A stretch of DNA of 64,000 nt from Dyella sp. SG609 (GCF_012275375.1 NZ_JAAZQJ010000015.1:1-64000); one strand, 5' to 3'; positions 51,673 to 61,006 are shown, counted from the stretch's first letter. Notes: generated by a model not told the origin, from the letters alone. Program-made: numbers and translations.

Positions 51673-52740
51673 TCAGGTCTGCGCATCGGTCGGGGTCGGC
51701 GCCCATTGGCTGTCGCTTTCGAACAGGTGGCCCAGCTTGCGCGCCGCGGCGCGCAGCAGCGGATTGCGCAGCCAGATGGCGTGGCGGGTCAGGGTGAAGC
51801 TGGCGCCAAGATAGGACTTCACCTGCGGATCGGTCCAGCCCGCCACGTAGTGGCTCAGGCCGCGCTCGCGCGCCCAGGCCAGGTTGTGGAACCAGCTGGT
51901 GAAGTACAGGTTCCGCTCGCGCGCCTGCGGGTAGGCGAAGCCCACGTATTTGTCGATCAGCTTGCCGTCGGCGACGAAACACAGGTTCCAGCCGATCAGC
52001 TCGCCCTGGTGGCGGTAGACGAAGGCGAAGCCGCCGTTGCCGGCATCGCGCAGCACGGTGGCGAAGAACACGCGGCTGAGCTTGTCGAAATGGATTTCGC
52101 TTTGCGCGTAGACGTTCTCGTACAAGGCATAGAACGCATCGACGGTGGCGTCGTCGGCAAAGCGCGCATCGCCGCAGGCCACCGTCTCCACCGCCACTTC
52201 GTCGCGCTTGCGCAGCTTGCGGCGGATGTCCTTGCGGCGCGAAGACGACAGGCGCGCGAGATACGCCTCCTCGTCGGCGAAATCGATCGCCACGTAAGCC
52301 AGCGCCTGGCCCTCGAGCAGCAGATAGCCCTCGGCGCGGCAGGCTTCGGCGAAGCGCGCGCACCAGTCGCGGCTGGCCGCGTCGCACAGCGGCGAATCCT
52401 GCGGGATGTCCTTCACCACCAGCAGGCGCTGTCCGCCGCCGAGCTCGCGGCGCAGCGCGCCGGGCAGCACCGTGGGGTCCGCTTCGCGCGGAAACAGCGC
52501 GTACTCCGACACCGTGGTGCCGACGAAGGCGGTGCGCCAGCGCAGCAGGCGCCCCCACCAGCGGTAGCCGGGCGCCTTCAGCACGCGGCGGCGCAGTGCG
52601 TCATCGGTGGTGGTCAGCAGGTCGAACGGCGCCACGAAGGCGGGCGTGCCTTGCGCCTCCAGCACCCGGAAGCCGAGCGGCGGATGCGCCGCGAACGACG
52701 CGACCAGGCCATCCGGTTCGAGTTGGTTGAGATAACGCAC
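51673..52740 (-). CDS. FemAB/BioF2-like GNAT-fold acyltransferase
   Basis: The 355-residue protein has the pattern of the FemAB-like 'acetyltransferase 6' group: LARLSSSRRKDIRRKLRKRDEV, VDAFYALYENVYAQSEIHFDKLSRVFF, GFAFVYRHQGELIGWNLCF and LYFTSWFHNLAWARERGLSHY. These are the characteristic repeated GNAT-fold halves. Such enzymes transfer amino acids or acyl groups, for example from acyl-ACP. The GTG at 52740 is taken as start; an ATG at 52788 is possible. It is divergent from the ACP-ketosynthase pair, with a 277-bp spacer likely holding both promoters. Confidence 0.78.
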   Translation of the reverse strand: MRYLNQLEPDGLVASFAAHPPLGFRVLEAQGTPAFVAPFDLLTTTDDALRRRVLKAPGYRWWGRLLRWRTAFVGTTVSEYALFPREADPTVLPGALRRELGGGQRLLVVKDIPQDSPLCDAASRDWCARFAEACRAEGYLLLEGQALAYVAIDFADEEAYLARLSSSRRKDIRRKLRKRDEVAVETVACGDARFADDATVDAFYALYENVYAQSEIHFDKLSRVFFATVLRDAGNGGFAFVYRHQGELIGWNLCFVADGKLIDKYVGFAYPQARERNLYFTSWFHNLAWARERGLSHYVAGWTDPQVKSYLGASFTLTRHAIWLRNPLLRAAARKLGHLFESDSQWAPTPTDAQT

Positions 52741-53017
52741 GCAAGGTTTCCGCAAGTGGGGCGCCGCCGTCCCGGACGCCGCGCGCATGATGCCGCAAGC
52801 CGGGCCGTGCAGCATGGACGACGGGGCTTTCACGCCGCTTACCCTGCCGCCGCCGGCTGGCCCGGCCACCCCAAAGATTGGCGAAAGGCGAACCCGCGCA
52901 GAATCGACCGACTACAGGACCGTCGCGTCTGGACAAGCACCCCGTGCTTGGTCAGGCTTGCCGGGTCGGCCGCGCGGTGCGGCCAGCGGCGAACGCCACG
53001 GACCAGGGATACGACCC

Positions 53018-53269
53018 ATGAGCAACGTACAGCAGGAAACCACCGAGATCATCGCCAAGCAGGCGAAGATCGACATCGACACCATCAAGCCCGAGTCCAC
53101 CCTGAAGGACCTGGGCGTCGCCTCGCTCGACGCCATCGAAGTGATCTTCGACATCGAAGAGCATTTCGGCATCAACCTCCCCAACGAGGACACGGACTTC
53201 GACAACGGCACCGTGGGCCAGCTGGTGGAAGCCATCGAGCGCCAGCTCGCCGCCAAGAAGAACGACTGA
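53018..53269 (+). CDS. Acyl carrier protein (dedicated paralogue)
   Basis: The 83-residue acidic helical protein carries a phosphopantetheine serine at Ser36 in LGVASLDAIEVIF, where the usual Asp before Ser is Ala. Helix 2 residues (LDAIEVIFDIEEHFG) are typical for docking to ketosynthases. It is not the housekeeping acpP by context, since no fabD, fabG or fabF cluster surrounds it. A ketosynthase gene starts 8 bp downstream. It likely carries an acyl chain for a specialised product. Confidence 0.88.
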   Translation: MSNVQQETTEIIAKQAKIDIDTIKPESTLKDLGVASLDAIEVIFDIEEHFGINLPNEDTDFDNGTVGQLVEAIERQLAAKKND

Positions 53270-53277
53270 ACTCCTCC

Positions 53278-54492
53278 ATGCAACGTCTCGTCATCACCGG
53301 CATGGGCGCGATCTGCGCGCTCGGCAACGACGCACCCTCGGTCTGGCAGGCCATGGCCGAGGGCCGCAGTGGCATCGCTCCTGTTTCCCGCGTGGATCCC
53401 GAACGCGTGCGCGCCGCCGGCGTGGTGGCCGAGGTCAAGGGTTTCGATCCGGGCCAGCACTTCGACGAAGCCAAGCTCAGCCAGCTCGACCTGGCCACGC
53501 AGTACGCCCTGGTCGCCGCGAAAGAGGCGATCGTGCAGTCCGGGCTGTCGTTCGAAGGCGAACGCGCCGCGCGCACGGCGGTGGTGGTGGGCAGCGGCGC
53601 GGCCGGCGAAGTGACGCGCGACACCCAGTACCACCGGATCTACGCCGACAAGCTGCCGCGCGTGCACCCGCTGGGCATCATCCGCATGATGATGAACGCG
53701 CCGGCCAGCCAGATCAGCATGGCGCACGGCATCACCGGCCCGGCCTTCGTGGTGGCCAGCGCCTGCGCTTCGTCCAACCACGCGTTCGCGCAGGCGGCGA
53801 TGATGATCCGCTCCGGCCTGGTCGACGCCGCCGTGGTCGGCGGCACCGAGGCCTGCCTCAACCTGGGCACCCTGCTCGCATGGGAAGCCATGCGCGTGCT
53901 GGCGCCGGACACCTGCCGCCCCTTCAGCAAGGGCCGCCGCGGCATCGTGCTGGGCGAAGGCTCGGCCATGTTCGTGCTGGAGACGCTGGAACAGGCGCAG
54001 GCGCGCGGCGCCACCATCCTGGCGGAACTGGTCGGCACCGGCATGAGTTCGGACGCGGGCGACATCGCCGCGCCGTCCGAGCTGGGCGCGGCTGCCGCCA
54101 TCGAGAACGCGCTGCGCGACGGCAATCTCTCGCCGTCCGAAGTGGATTACGTCAGCGCCCACGGCACCGGCACGATGGCCAACGACGCCACCGAGACGGC
54201 GGCGCTGCACCGCGTGTTCGGCGAACATGCGCGCGCGCTGGCCATCTCCTCCACCAAGCCGATGCACGGCCATGCGCTGGGCGCGTCCGGCTCGCTGGAG
54301 CTGATCGCCGTGATCGGCGCGCTGCGCCACGGCATCGTCCCGCCGACGCTGGCCTATCTGGAACCCGATCCGGCCTGCGACCTCGACTACGTGCCGCACC
54401 AGGCGCGCAAGATGCCGGTGCATGCGGCGATCAGCAATTCGTTCGCCTTCGGCGGACTCAATGCGGTGGTGGCGCTGCGGCGCATGCCTTGA
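53278..54492 (+). CDS. Beta-ketoacyl-ACP synthase (KAS I/II-like)
   Basis: The 404-residue condensing enzyme has the catalytic Cys163 (VASACASSNHA), and both histidines (VSAHGTGTMAND, about 293; KPMHGHALGASG, about 330), so it should be active. Length and motifs match FabF/FabB. It begins 8 bp after the ACP gene. With no other fatty acid synthesis genes beside it, it probably makes a special acyl chain with the ACP and relies on the general fatty acid enzymes for reduction. It could work with the divergent FemAB-like acyltransferase. Confidence 0.9.
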   Translation: MQRLVITGMGAICALGNDAPSVWQAMAEGRSGIAPVSRVDPERVRAAGVVAEVKGFDPGQHFDEAKLSQLDLATQYALVAAKEAIVQSGLSFEGERAARTAVVVGSGAAGEVTRDTQYHRIYADKLPRVHPLGIIRMMMNAPASQISMAHGITGPAFVVASACASSNHAFAQAAMMIRSGLVDAAVVGGTEACLNLGTLLAWEAMRVLAPDTCRPFSKGRRGIVLGEGSAMFVLETLEQAQARGATILAELVGTGMSSDAGDIAAPSELGAAAAIENALRDGNLSPSEVDYVSAHGTGTMANDATETAALHRVFGEHARALAISSTKPMHGHALGASGSLELIAVIGALRHGIVPPTLAYLEPDPACDLDYVPHQARKMPVHAAISNSFAFGGLNAVVALRRMP

Positions 54493-54544
54493 ACCACCGG
54501 CGCTGGTGCGCCGGTTAGGCCTGATCGCGGCGCACCCGCCCACT

Positions 54545-54574
54545 CTCGTCATCCCGGCGCAGGCCGGGATCCAG
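54545..54574. repeat. Family C palindrome, copy 3
   Basis: A 30-bp REP-like unit (CTCGTCATCCCGG...CCGGGATCCAG) 52 bp after the ketosynthase. It pairs with the inverted copy at 54654. Confidence 0.85.
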
Positions 54575-54653
54575 CAGCGGCAAGCTGCGTACGAGCGAGG
54601 CGTCGAAAGACGCGGCTTTTGAGCGTTACGGTGAAAACCCGATGGCATCGCCA

Positions 54654-54683
54654 CTGGATCCCGGCCTGCGCCGGGATGACGAG
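54654..54683. repeat. Family C palindrome, copy 4 (inverted)
   Basis: An inverse complement of copy 3, 79 bp away, giving a BIME-like inverted pair between the convergent ketosynthase and Nudix genes. It may end transcripts from both sides. Nothing else is visible in 54,493-54,709. Confidence 0.85.
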
Positions 54684-54709
54684 GGTGGGAGGTTGCGAAA
54701 CGACGGGTC

Positions 54710-55108
54710 CTAGCTGGCGAGCAACGGCAACAACTGCTCACGGCTCAGCTGCGCGATCGGCAGATCGCCCGGCTGCGCCGGATCCACCCAGCGCAGCGCC
54801 TCGATCTCCGCCCTCGCCTCGAACGGCCCGTCCGCGGCCACTTCGTAGACCACTGCCTCCACCACGCACCCCGGCTCGTTCGCCGCCGGTGCGCTGAAGC
54901 GTCCCAGCAGCCGGGCGCCTTCGCGCCGCATGCGGCAGCCGAGTTCTTCTTCCAGTTCGCGCGCCAGCGTGTGCAGGTCGTCCGCATCGCCCGGATCGCG
55001 CTTGCCGCCCGGCTGCTGAAACACTTCCGCCCCGCGCTTGCGCACCAGCAGGACGCGGCCCGCGCTGTCGCGGATCATCGCCGCGACGATCCCGATGCGC
55101 CGCGTCAC
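54710..55108 (-). CDS. Nudix hydrolase
   Basis: The 132-residue product has a Nudix box GGKRDPGDADDLHTLARELEEELG, in which the first Glu of GX5EX7REUXEEXGU is Asp (D) while the metal-binding RELEEELG is intact. It probably hydrolyses a nucleoside diphosphate derivative. The GTG start (VTRRIGIVAAMIR) overlaps the TGA of the second Nudix gene by 4 bases, so the two are coupled. Substrate unknown. Confidence 0.82.
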   Translation of the reverse strand: MTRRIGIVAAMIRDSAGRVLLVRKRGAEVFQQPGGKRDPGDADDLHTLARELEEELGCRMRREGARLLGRFSAPAANEPGCVVEAVVYEVAADGPFEARAEIEALRWVDPAQPGDLPIAQLSREQLLPLLAS

Positions 55109-55593
55109 AGCCGCGAGTACGACCAGGACTGCATGCGCCCGTCCTGGTACGGCATCACGCCATGGAACGGCCGCGGGTCGCCGTCGAACACCAGCGGCAG
55201 GAAGTGGCGGTCGCCTTCCCACATCGGCAGCTCCATCAGGCGCTCCAGCTCCACCCATTCGAGTGTGCCTTCGGGATTGGCTGCGAACGGTTCGCCCGCA
55301 TAGCGGTCGATCACGAAGATGAAGCCCAGCCAGTCCTCGCCCTGCTTGCCGAAGCCAGGCCAGTTGAGCGTGCCGCGCAGCTGCATCGACGCGCACTCGA
55401 TGCCGGCTTCCTCGAGGATCTCGCGGCGCATGCAGGCGGCAATGTCCTCGCCCGGCTCCATCTTGCCGCCCAGGCCGTTGTATTTGCCCAGGTGCATGTC
55501 GTCCTGGCGCGCATTGCGGTGGATCATCAGCACCCGGCGCCGATCCGGCGAGAGCACATAACCGAGCGTGGCGACGATGGGCGTATAAGGCAT
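55105..55593 (-). CDS. Nudix hydrolase, MutT-like
   Basis: The 162-residue product has a perfect Nudix box: GGKMEPGEDIAACMRREILEEAGIE. The N-terminal PYTPIVATLGYVLSPDRRRVLMIHRN and C-terminal tail (DGRMQSWSYSRL) fit the 8-oxo-dGTP diphosphatase group similar to YjhB/MTH1-like enzymes. A long open frame extends upstream, but MPYTPIVATLG is the natural start. It is the first gene of a two-gene Nudix operon. Confidence 0.86.
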   Translation of the reverse strand: MPYTPIVATLGYVLSPDRRRVLMIHRNARQDDMHLGKYNGLGGKMEPGEDIAACMRREILEEAGIECASMQLRGTLNWPGFGKQGEDWLGFIFVIDRYAGEPFAANPEGTLEWVELERLMELPMWEGDRHFLPLVFDGDPRPFHGVMPYQDGRMQSWSYSRL

Positions 55594-55705
55594 GAGGCGG
55601 CGCGCAGCGGAAAAACGGCAGTCTATAACGGCCATGGCTTCGGATAGATGCGAAATGTCACGCCGGGCTTGCACCCGCACCACTGCCCCGGCCACCATCG
55701 TGCGC

Positions 55706-56524
55706 ATGCAGGCCTCCGCCCTCCCCGCATCCACTGCCCGCCGCCCATGGCTGTACTGGCTGGCCACGCTGGCCATGCTCGCCGGCGCCAGCGGCTGTTC
55801 GCGCCAGGCGCAGGCGGTGGACAGCGACGAAGTCACCTTCGAAAGCCAGAGCTTCCGCGTGGTCCGCGTGGACCTGGAACGCGAGCCGCTGAGCCTGCAC
55901 TGGAAAGACCCGGAAAGCGGCCAGCCCTACGCCACCATCGAAAGCCTGCGCCAATGGGGCATGGCGCACGACCGCCGCCTGCTGTTCGCCGCCAATGCCG
56001 GCATCTACGACCGCCAGTTCGCGCCGCTGGGCCTGTACGTGGAAGAAGGCCGCACCGTGGTGCCGCTGAATCTGTTCAAGGGCAATCCGGCCGCGGGCAA
56101 TTTCTCGATCCAGCCCAATGGCGTGTTCGCCGTGTATGCCGACGGCCACGCCGCCGTGCGCACCAGCACCGCCTTCAAGGCCGACGCCAAGCCCGCGCGC
56201 TGGGCCACGCAGTCGGGGCCGATGCTCTTGGTCGATGGACAGATCAACGACCGCTTCGTGGACGATTCGGCCAGCCTGAAGTGGCGCAGCGGCGTATGCG
56301 CGAAGACGCCGCATCGGGTGGTGTTCGCGGTGAGCGAATCGCCGGTGAACTTTCACACGTTCGCGCGGCTTTTCCGCGATGAACTCGGCTGCCGCGACGC
56401 GCTGTACCTGGACGGCACCATCTCGCAGTTCTATGTGGACGGCGAAGGCTATGCCGGCGCGCCCACCTTCATGGTCAAGCCCTATGCGGGCATCTTCGCG
56501 GTGTTCACCACGGCCAAGCCCTGA
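55706..56524 (+). CDS. DUF2233/phosphodiester glycosidase (NAGPA-like) exported protein
   Basis: The 272-residue protein has an N-terminal hydrophobic segment (WLYWLATLAMLAGASGC), possibly a lipoprotein signal with Cys at about 29, and a phosphodiester-glycosidase-like domain. Family motifs are LFAANAGIYDRQFAPLGLYVEEGR, NGVFAVYADG, TQSGPMLLVDG, RVVFAVSESPV and ALYLDGTISQFYVDG. The family cleaves alpha-N-acetylglucosamine phosphodiesters; the bacterial role is unknown. The upstream frame to 55592 lacks a better start. It is divergent from the Nudix genes. Confidence 0.85.
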   Translation: MQASALPASTARRPWLYWLATLAMLAGASGCSRQAQAVDSDEVTFESQSFRVVRVDLEREPLSLHWKDPESGQPYATIESLRQWGMAHDRRLLFAANAGIYDRQFAPLGLYVEEGRTVVPLNLFKGNPAAGNFSIQPNGVFAVYADGHAAVRTSTAFKADAKPARWATQSGPMLLVDGQINDRFVDDSASLKWRSGVCAKTPHRVVFAVSESPVNFHTFARLFRDELGCRDALYLDGTISQFYVDGEGYAGAPTFMVKPYAGIFAVFTTAKP

Positions 56525-56572
56525 GCGTTGGGACTACACTCGGGAGCATCGCCACCCAAGGTCCGCCTCCCG

Positions 56573-58993
56573 ATGCCCCGAGTCCGACGCTTCCGCTGGC
56601 TGCGCTCCCTGCTGCTCTCCCTGTCGATCCTGATCGTTGGCGTGCTGGCGGCTGGCTGGTTCCTGCTCGCCGGCGGCCGCGCGAAGCTCGACGGCGAAGT
56701 GGCCGTGCAAGGCCTGGGCGACACCACCAGCATCGCGCGCGACGCGCTCGGCAGCGCCACCATCGACGGCAAGAGCCGCGACGATGTGACCTTCGCGCTC
56801 GGCTACGTGCACGCGCAGGAACGCTTCTTTCCGATGGACCTGATGCGCCGCGTCGCCGCGGGCGAGCTGGCCGAACTGGTCGGCGCCGCGGCGGTGGATA
56901 CCGACATCGAACATCGCCGCCATCGCCTGCGCGCCACGGCGCAGGCCGCGCTGGCGCAGCTGTCGCCGGAGGACCGGCATACGCTGGAGCTCTATGCCGC
57001 CGGCGTGAACCGCGGCCTCGCCGATCTGCGGGTGAAGCCCTGGGAATATTTCCTGCTGGGCGCGCAGCCGCAGCCGTGGAAACCGGAAGACAGCTTCCTG
57101 GTGATCGGTGCGATGTACCTGGACCTCAACGGCGACGGCCGCAACCAGCGCGAGCTGAGCTTCGCGCAGATGCGTTCCGCGCTGCCCTCGCCGCTGGTGG
57201 ATTTCCTGCTGGCGCCGGATCCCGAATGGGAAGCGCCGCTGAGCGGCGATCTCTCGCATCCGCCGGTGATTCCGGGTGCGGACGTATTCAACCTGCGCGA
57301 CAAGCCGGTGGCTTCCAGCTCCGACGCCGCCGCGCTGGCCGCACTGGCGCCCGCGCTGGACAAGCCGCGCCCCGGCAGCAACAACTTCGCCGTGGCCGGC
57401 CGCCTGACCGAGAGCGGCGCGGCCATCCTCGCCAACGACATGCACCTGGGGCTGCGCGTGCCGGACATCTGGTTCCGCGCGCGCCTGCGCTACGCGGACC
57501 CCGCCGCGCCGAACGGCCGCCGCGACGCCAGCGGCGTGACCCTGCCCGGCACGCCGGCCCTGGTCGCCGGCTCCAATGGGCAGGTGGCCTGGGGCTTCAC
57601 CAACAGCTATGGCGACTGGCTGGACTGGGTGCGCGTGCTGCGCGACCCGAAGGACGCCGCGCGCTATCAGGTGCCGGACGGCGTCGACTCCATCGAGACG
57701 CACGAGGAAACCATCCGCATCAAAGGCGCCGCGCCGCGCACCATCAAGGTGGAAAGCACGCGCTGGGGTCCGATCCTGGCGCAGGACACCGACGGCACGC
57801 CGCTGGCGCTGGCCTGGATCGGCGACCTGCCGCGCGCCTACAACCTGGGCGTGATGAAGCTGGAGCATGCCGCCAGCGTCAACGCCGCGCTCGACCTCGC
57901 CCCCGCCATGGGCATGCCGCCGCAGAACCTGCTGGCGGCGGACAGCGCCGGCAACATCGGCTGGACCGTCACCGGCAACAGCATTCCGCTGCGCAGCGGC
58001 GTCGATCCGCTGCTGCCGGCGGACTGGTCCAAGCCCGGCACCGGCTGGCAGGGCTGGGCCACGCCGGCGCAATACCCGCGCATCGAGAACCCCGCCGACG
58101 GCCGCCTGTGGACCGCCAACAACCGCACCGTCGACGGCGCCGCGCTGGCCTTGCTCGGCGAAGGCGGCCACGACCTGGGCGCGCGTGCGCAGCAGATCCG
58201 CGACGGCCTGCGCACGCGCAGCAGCTTCGCCCCGGGCAACCTGCTGGATATCCAGCTCGACCACCGCGCCCTGCTGCTGGTGCGCTGGCAGCGCCTGCTG
58301 CAGGACACCCTGGCCGGCACCACCGATCCCACCCTGGCCCAGCTGCGCCAGCTCACCGCCAGCTGGCGCGGCCGCGCCGCCGCCGACAGCGTGGACTACC
58401 GCCTGGTGCGCGCCTTCCGCGACAAGGTGCACGAGGCAGTGCTGGCGCCGTTCGCCGAGGAAGTGACCGGGCGCTACAAGGACTTCACCTGGCCGCGCCC
58501 CAGCCACACCGAGGCGGCGGTCTGGGCGCTGGTGCGCGACCGTCCCATCCATCTGCTGGATGCGCGCTACGCCGACTGGAACGCGCTGCTGCAGGACGCC
58601 GCGCGCCAGGTCGCCGACGAGCTGGGCAAGCCGCCCGGCGGCCTCGCCGCGCGCACCTGGGGCGAGTACAACCGCACGGCCATCCGCCATCCGCTGTCGC
58701 GCGCCTTGCCGTCCTTCGCCGGCCGCTGGCTGGACATGCCGGACGAGCCGCTGCCCGGCGACGACAACATGCCGCGCGTGGCGCGCCCCGGCTTCGGCGC
58801 CTCCGAACGGCTGGACGTGATGCCGGGCCACGAGGCCGACAGCATCCTGGAGCTGCCCGGCGGCCAGAGCGACAATCCGCTGTCGCCCTACTACGGCGCC
58901 GGCCACGAGGACTGGGTCAACGGCCGTCCGACGCCGCTGCTGCCAGGGCCGGACCAGCACGTGCTGACGCTGCGCCCCGCCAGGAAGGCTTAA
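56573..58993 (+). CDS. Penicillin acylase-family (Ntn) hydrolase
   Basis: The 806-residue precursor has an N-terminal hydrophobic anchor or signal (LLLSLSILIVGVLAAGWFLL). It has the pattern of penicillin acylase/acyl-homoserine-lactone acylase family proteins. The autocleavage site lies at RPGSNNFAVAG with nucleophile Ser near 268, splitting an alpha chain (WALGYVHAQERFFPMDLMRR-like region) from a beta chain. Conserved GSNGQVAWGFTNSYGDW and TANNRTVDG follow. Substrates may be acylated amines, lactones or beta-lactams. It starts 48 bp after the DUF2233 gene. Confidence 0.9.
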   Translation: MPRVRRFRWLRSLLLSLSILIVGVLAAGWFLLAGGRAKLDGEVAVQGLGDTTSIARDALGSATIDGKSRDDVTFALGYVHAQERFFPMDLMRRVAAGELAELVGAAAVDTDIEHRRHRLRATAQAALAQLSPEDRHTLELYAAGVNRGLADLRVKPWEYFLLGAQPQPWKPEDSFLVIGAMYLDLNGDGRNQRELSFAQMRSALPSPLVDFLLAPDPEWEAPLSGDLSHPPVIPGADVFNLRDKPVASSSDAAALAALAPALDKPRPGSNNFAVAGRLTESGAAILANDMHLGLRVPDIWFRARLRYADPAAPNGRRDASGVTLPGTPALVAGSNGQVAWGFTNSYGDWLDWVRVLRDPKDAARYQVPDGVDSIETHEETIRIKGAAPRTIKVESTRWGPILAQDTDGTPLALAWIGDLPRAYNLGVMKLEHAASVNAALDLAPAMGMPPQNLLAADSAGNIGWTVTGNSIPLRSGVDPLLPADWSKPGTGWQGWATPAQYPRIENPADGRLWTANNRTVDGAALALLGEGGHDLGARAQQIRDGLRTRSSFAPGNLLDIQLDHRALLLVRWQRLLQDTLAGTTDPTLAQLRQLTASWRGRAAADSVDYRLVRAFRDKVHEAVLAPFAEEVTGRYKDFTWPRPSHTEAAVWALVRDRPIHLLDARYADWNALLQDAARQVADELGKPPGGLAARTWGEYNRTAIRHPLSRALPSFAGRWLDMPDEPLPGDDNMPRVARPGFGASERLDVMPGHEADSILELPGGQSDNPLSPYYGAGHEDWVNGRPTPLLPGPDQHVLTLRPARKA

Positions 58994-59194
58994 GGCACGC
59001 CGGGATCACAGCAGGTCTGGAAACGTCCAGAATCCAGCATGCGCCACAACCGTTAGATTTCCTGATTGCGCATGATCCAGGACCCGTTTCCCCCGGCGAC
59101 CCGAACATCGTCCCCGTGGAAGACGGGCTTGCGTCCGGACTCCCGCGAGCACAACCGCGGTCACGCTGATCGGAACCCACCCAAGGAGAGACCT

Positions 59195-59689
59195 ATGGCA
59201 AACCAGTACCGTCGTTTTGCAGCCATGCCCCTCGTCGCCGCGCTGCTTGCCAGCGGCCATGCCCAGGCCCAGCAGCTGCCCTCGCTGGACAGCGCCATCG
59301 CCACCGCCACGCGCTGGGCGGCCCAGGCCGATGCCGGCCAGGCCGACGCGATGTGGAAGAGCAGCGGCCCGATGATGCAGAAGAGCGTGAGTTCGGCCGA
59401 CTGGGCCAAGTACCTCGACGGCGTGAAGAAACAGCTCGGCGCCACCCAGAGCCGCGACTGGGTGCAGCTCGGCCGCGTCGACAACCCGCAGGGCCTGCCT
59501 CCCGGCCAGTACCTCAACGTGGTGTTCGTGGCCCGCCACGCCACCGCCCCGGCGGTGGAAACCGTGTCGCTGAGCCAGGCCGGTACGAACTGGGTGCCGG
59601 TGGGCTACATCGTGCGCCCGGTGCAGCAGCAGCCGGCCGCGCCCGCTCCGGCCGCGGCGCCGGCCGCGCCGGCGAAGCCGGGCAAGTAA
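59195..59689 (+). CDS. Exported DUF4019-like protein
   Basis: The 164-residue protein has a signal peptide (MANQYRRFAAMPLVAALLASGHAQA). The NTF2-like DUF4019 core is visible: ATRWAAQADAGQADAMWKSSGPMMQ, then WAKYLDGVKKQLGA, QYLNVVFVARHA and WVPVGYIVRP. The C-terminal 25 residues are an Ala/Pro linker. Role unknown. A CAAGGAGAG ribosome site precedes the ATG. The upstream 200 bp hold no other gene. Confidence 0.82.
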   Translation: MANQYRRFAAMPLVAALLASGHAQAQQLPSLDSAIATATRWAAQADAGQADAMWKSSGPMMQKSVSSADWAKYLDGVKKQLGATQSRDWVQLGRVDNPQGLPPGQYLNVVFVARHATAPAVETVSLSQAGTNWVPVGYIVRPVQQQPAAPAPAAAPAAPAKPGK

Positions 59690-59691
59690 CG

Positions 59692-61005
59692 TCAGCTGCG
59701 CTGGAACGGACTGGTCCGCTTGCTCTTGCCGGGAGCGGACCGGTAGCCGGAGGGATCGAATCCGCTGCGCTGGCTGCGCAGCGCTTCGCCATCGATGCGC
59801 CGGGCCAGGTCGTCGATATCGCGCTCGCTTACGCCGGCTTGCGCGAAGTGCTCCCGCCACTGCTCGACGACATCGATCACCGCAGCCGTTTCGGCGGCAG
59901 CTTCCGCCGGCGACAGGCCGAACGCCTCGCATTGCGACATCGCATTGGCCAGCGTCGAATCCCGGCCATCCGCGCCGCAGATGAATTCCTGATAGCCCTG
60001 CCCCGAGTTCGTCGGCAGCACGTCGTAGGCCGGCGCCAGCTTCAGGCGGCCATTATCGAACGGATTCACCACCAGCAGCGAGTGGTTCTTCTCGTGGTCG
60101 TCGGTGTTGTCGATCAGGATGTTGAACACCATGCGGCGGAACAGTTCGCGCGCGTCATTGCGGTTGGTGTCCCGCTCGACGATGCCGACGCGCCGCAGTA
60201 TCCGCGCCAGCTCCGGATAACCCATCTCCGGCTCGCTGCCTGATGCGGTGGCCGCGCGGATGGCCGTACCGGCCGAGATGCTGTGGATACGGCCGCCCGC
60301 CGTGCGGTCGAAGCGGCGCACGGCGATCGCGTGCTGGCCGTCCAGCGCAATGACCCGCGTGGCGGCCACGGCGATGCCCGCGCGCGCGGCGAGCGTCATG
60401 GCCGCGTGCTCGATCAGCGGCGTGTCGACGGGCTCGCCGTTGAAGAACTTGATCACCCACGGCTCGCCGTCGATCTCGATCAGCGCCTTGGGCTTGGCGC
60501 CGCCGAGGCTGCCGCCGGCGCGCACGATGCGCGCTTCCTGGGCGCTGATCGGTTCGGAGGCTTCGATCTTCGCCACCACCTCGCCGAGCTGCTGCGCCTG
60601 TCCCAGCCGGGGCAGCGGGCTTCCCTCGCGCGGACTGTAGGTATGCGGCGAGGTCGATACGCCCAGCGCGCCGAAGCGTTCGTCGCCGGCGTAATACAGA
60701 TATTCCATCAGCGACAGGCGCGTGGGTTTGTCGACAAAGCGGATCACCTTCTCGCCCCAGCGGTCCGGCCGCGCATCGTCGACCGCGCCGACCGCGCGCT
60801 GCGCACCGGCGGCCAGCCGGCCGGGCGGCAGTTGCTCCACGTCGACCAGGGGCAGGTCCTCGCTCAAGGCGAAGCCGGTGGACAGCCATGCCTCGCCGTA
60901 GCGCAGCGAAACACCCTTGCCGGCGGAGACCAGCTTCAAGGCGCCGACCGGGCGCGGATGCGCCGGATCGGCCAGGTACCAGAGGTAGAGATTGTCCAGG
61001 CGCAT
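59692..61005 (-). CDS. hipA: HipA-family serine/threonine kinase toxin
   Basis: HipA kinases phosphorylate targets such as glutamyl-tRNA synthetase and cause persistence when not held by HipB. The 437-residue product has the full fold: N-terminal couple_hipA domain (about 1-110), glycine-rich GGSLGGAKPK (164-173), catalytic D302-x-H-x-K-N (in NTDDHEKN, 300-307) and the metal motif YDVLPT (327-332). All key residues are intact. It follows hipB with a 1-bp gap. The C-terminus ends in a basic tail (GKSKRTSPFQRS). Confidence 0.91.
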   Translation of the reverse strand: MRLDNLYLWYLADPAHPRPVGALKLVSAGKGVSLRYGEAWLSTGFALSEDLPLVDVEQLPPGRLAAGAQRAVGAVDDARPDRWGEKVIRFVDKPTRLSLMEYLYYAGDERFGALGVSTSPHTYSPREGSPLPRLGQAQQLGEVVAKIEASEPISAQEARIVRAGGSLGGAKPKALIEIDGEPWVIKFFNGEPVDTPLIEHAAMTLAARAGIAVAATRVIALDGQHAIAVRRFDRTAGGRIHSISAGTAIRAATASGSEPEMGYPELARILRRVGIVERDTNRNDARELFRRMVFNILIDNTDDHEKNHSLLVVNPFDNGRLKLAPAYDVLPTNSGQGYQEFICGADGRDSTLANAMSQCEAFGLSPAEAAAETAAVIDVVEQWREHFAQAGVSERDIDDLARRIDGEALRSQRSGFDPSGYRSAPGKSKRTSPFQRS

Positions 61006-61006
61006 C

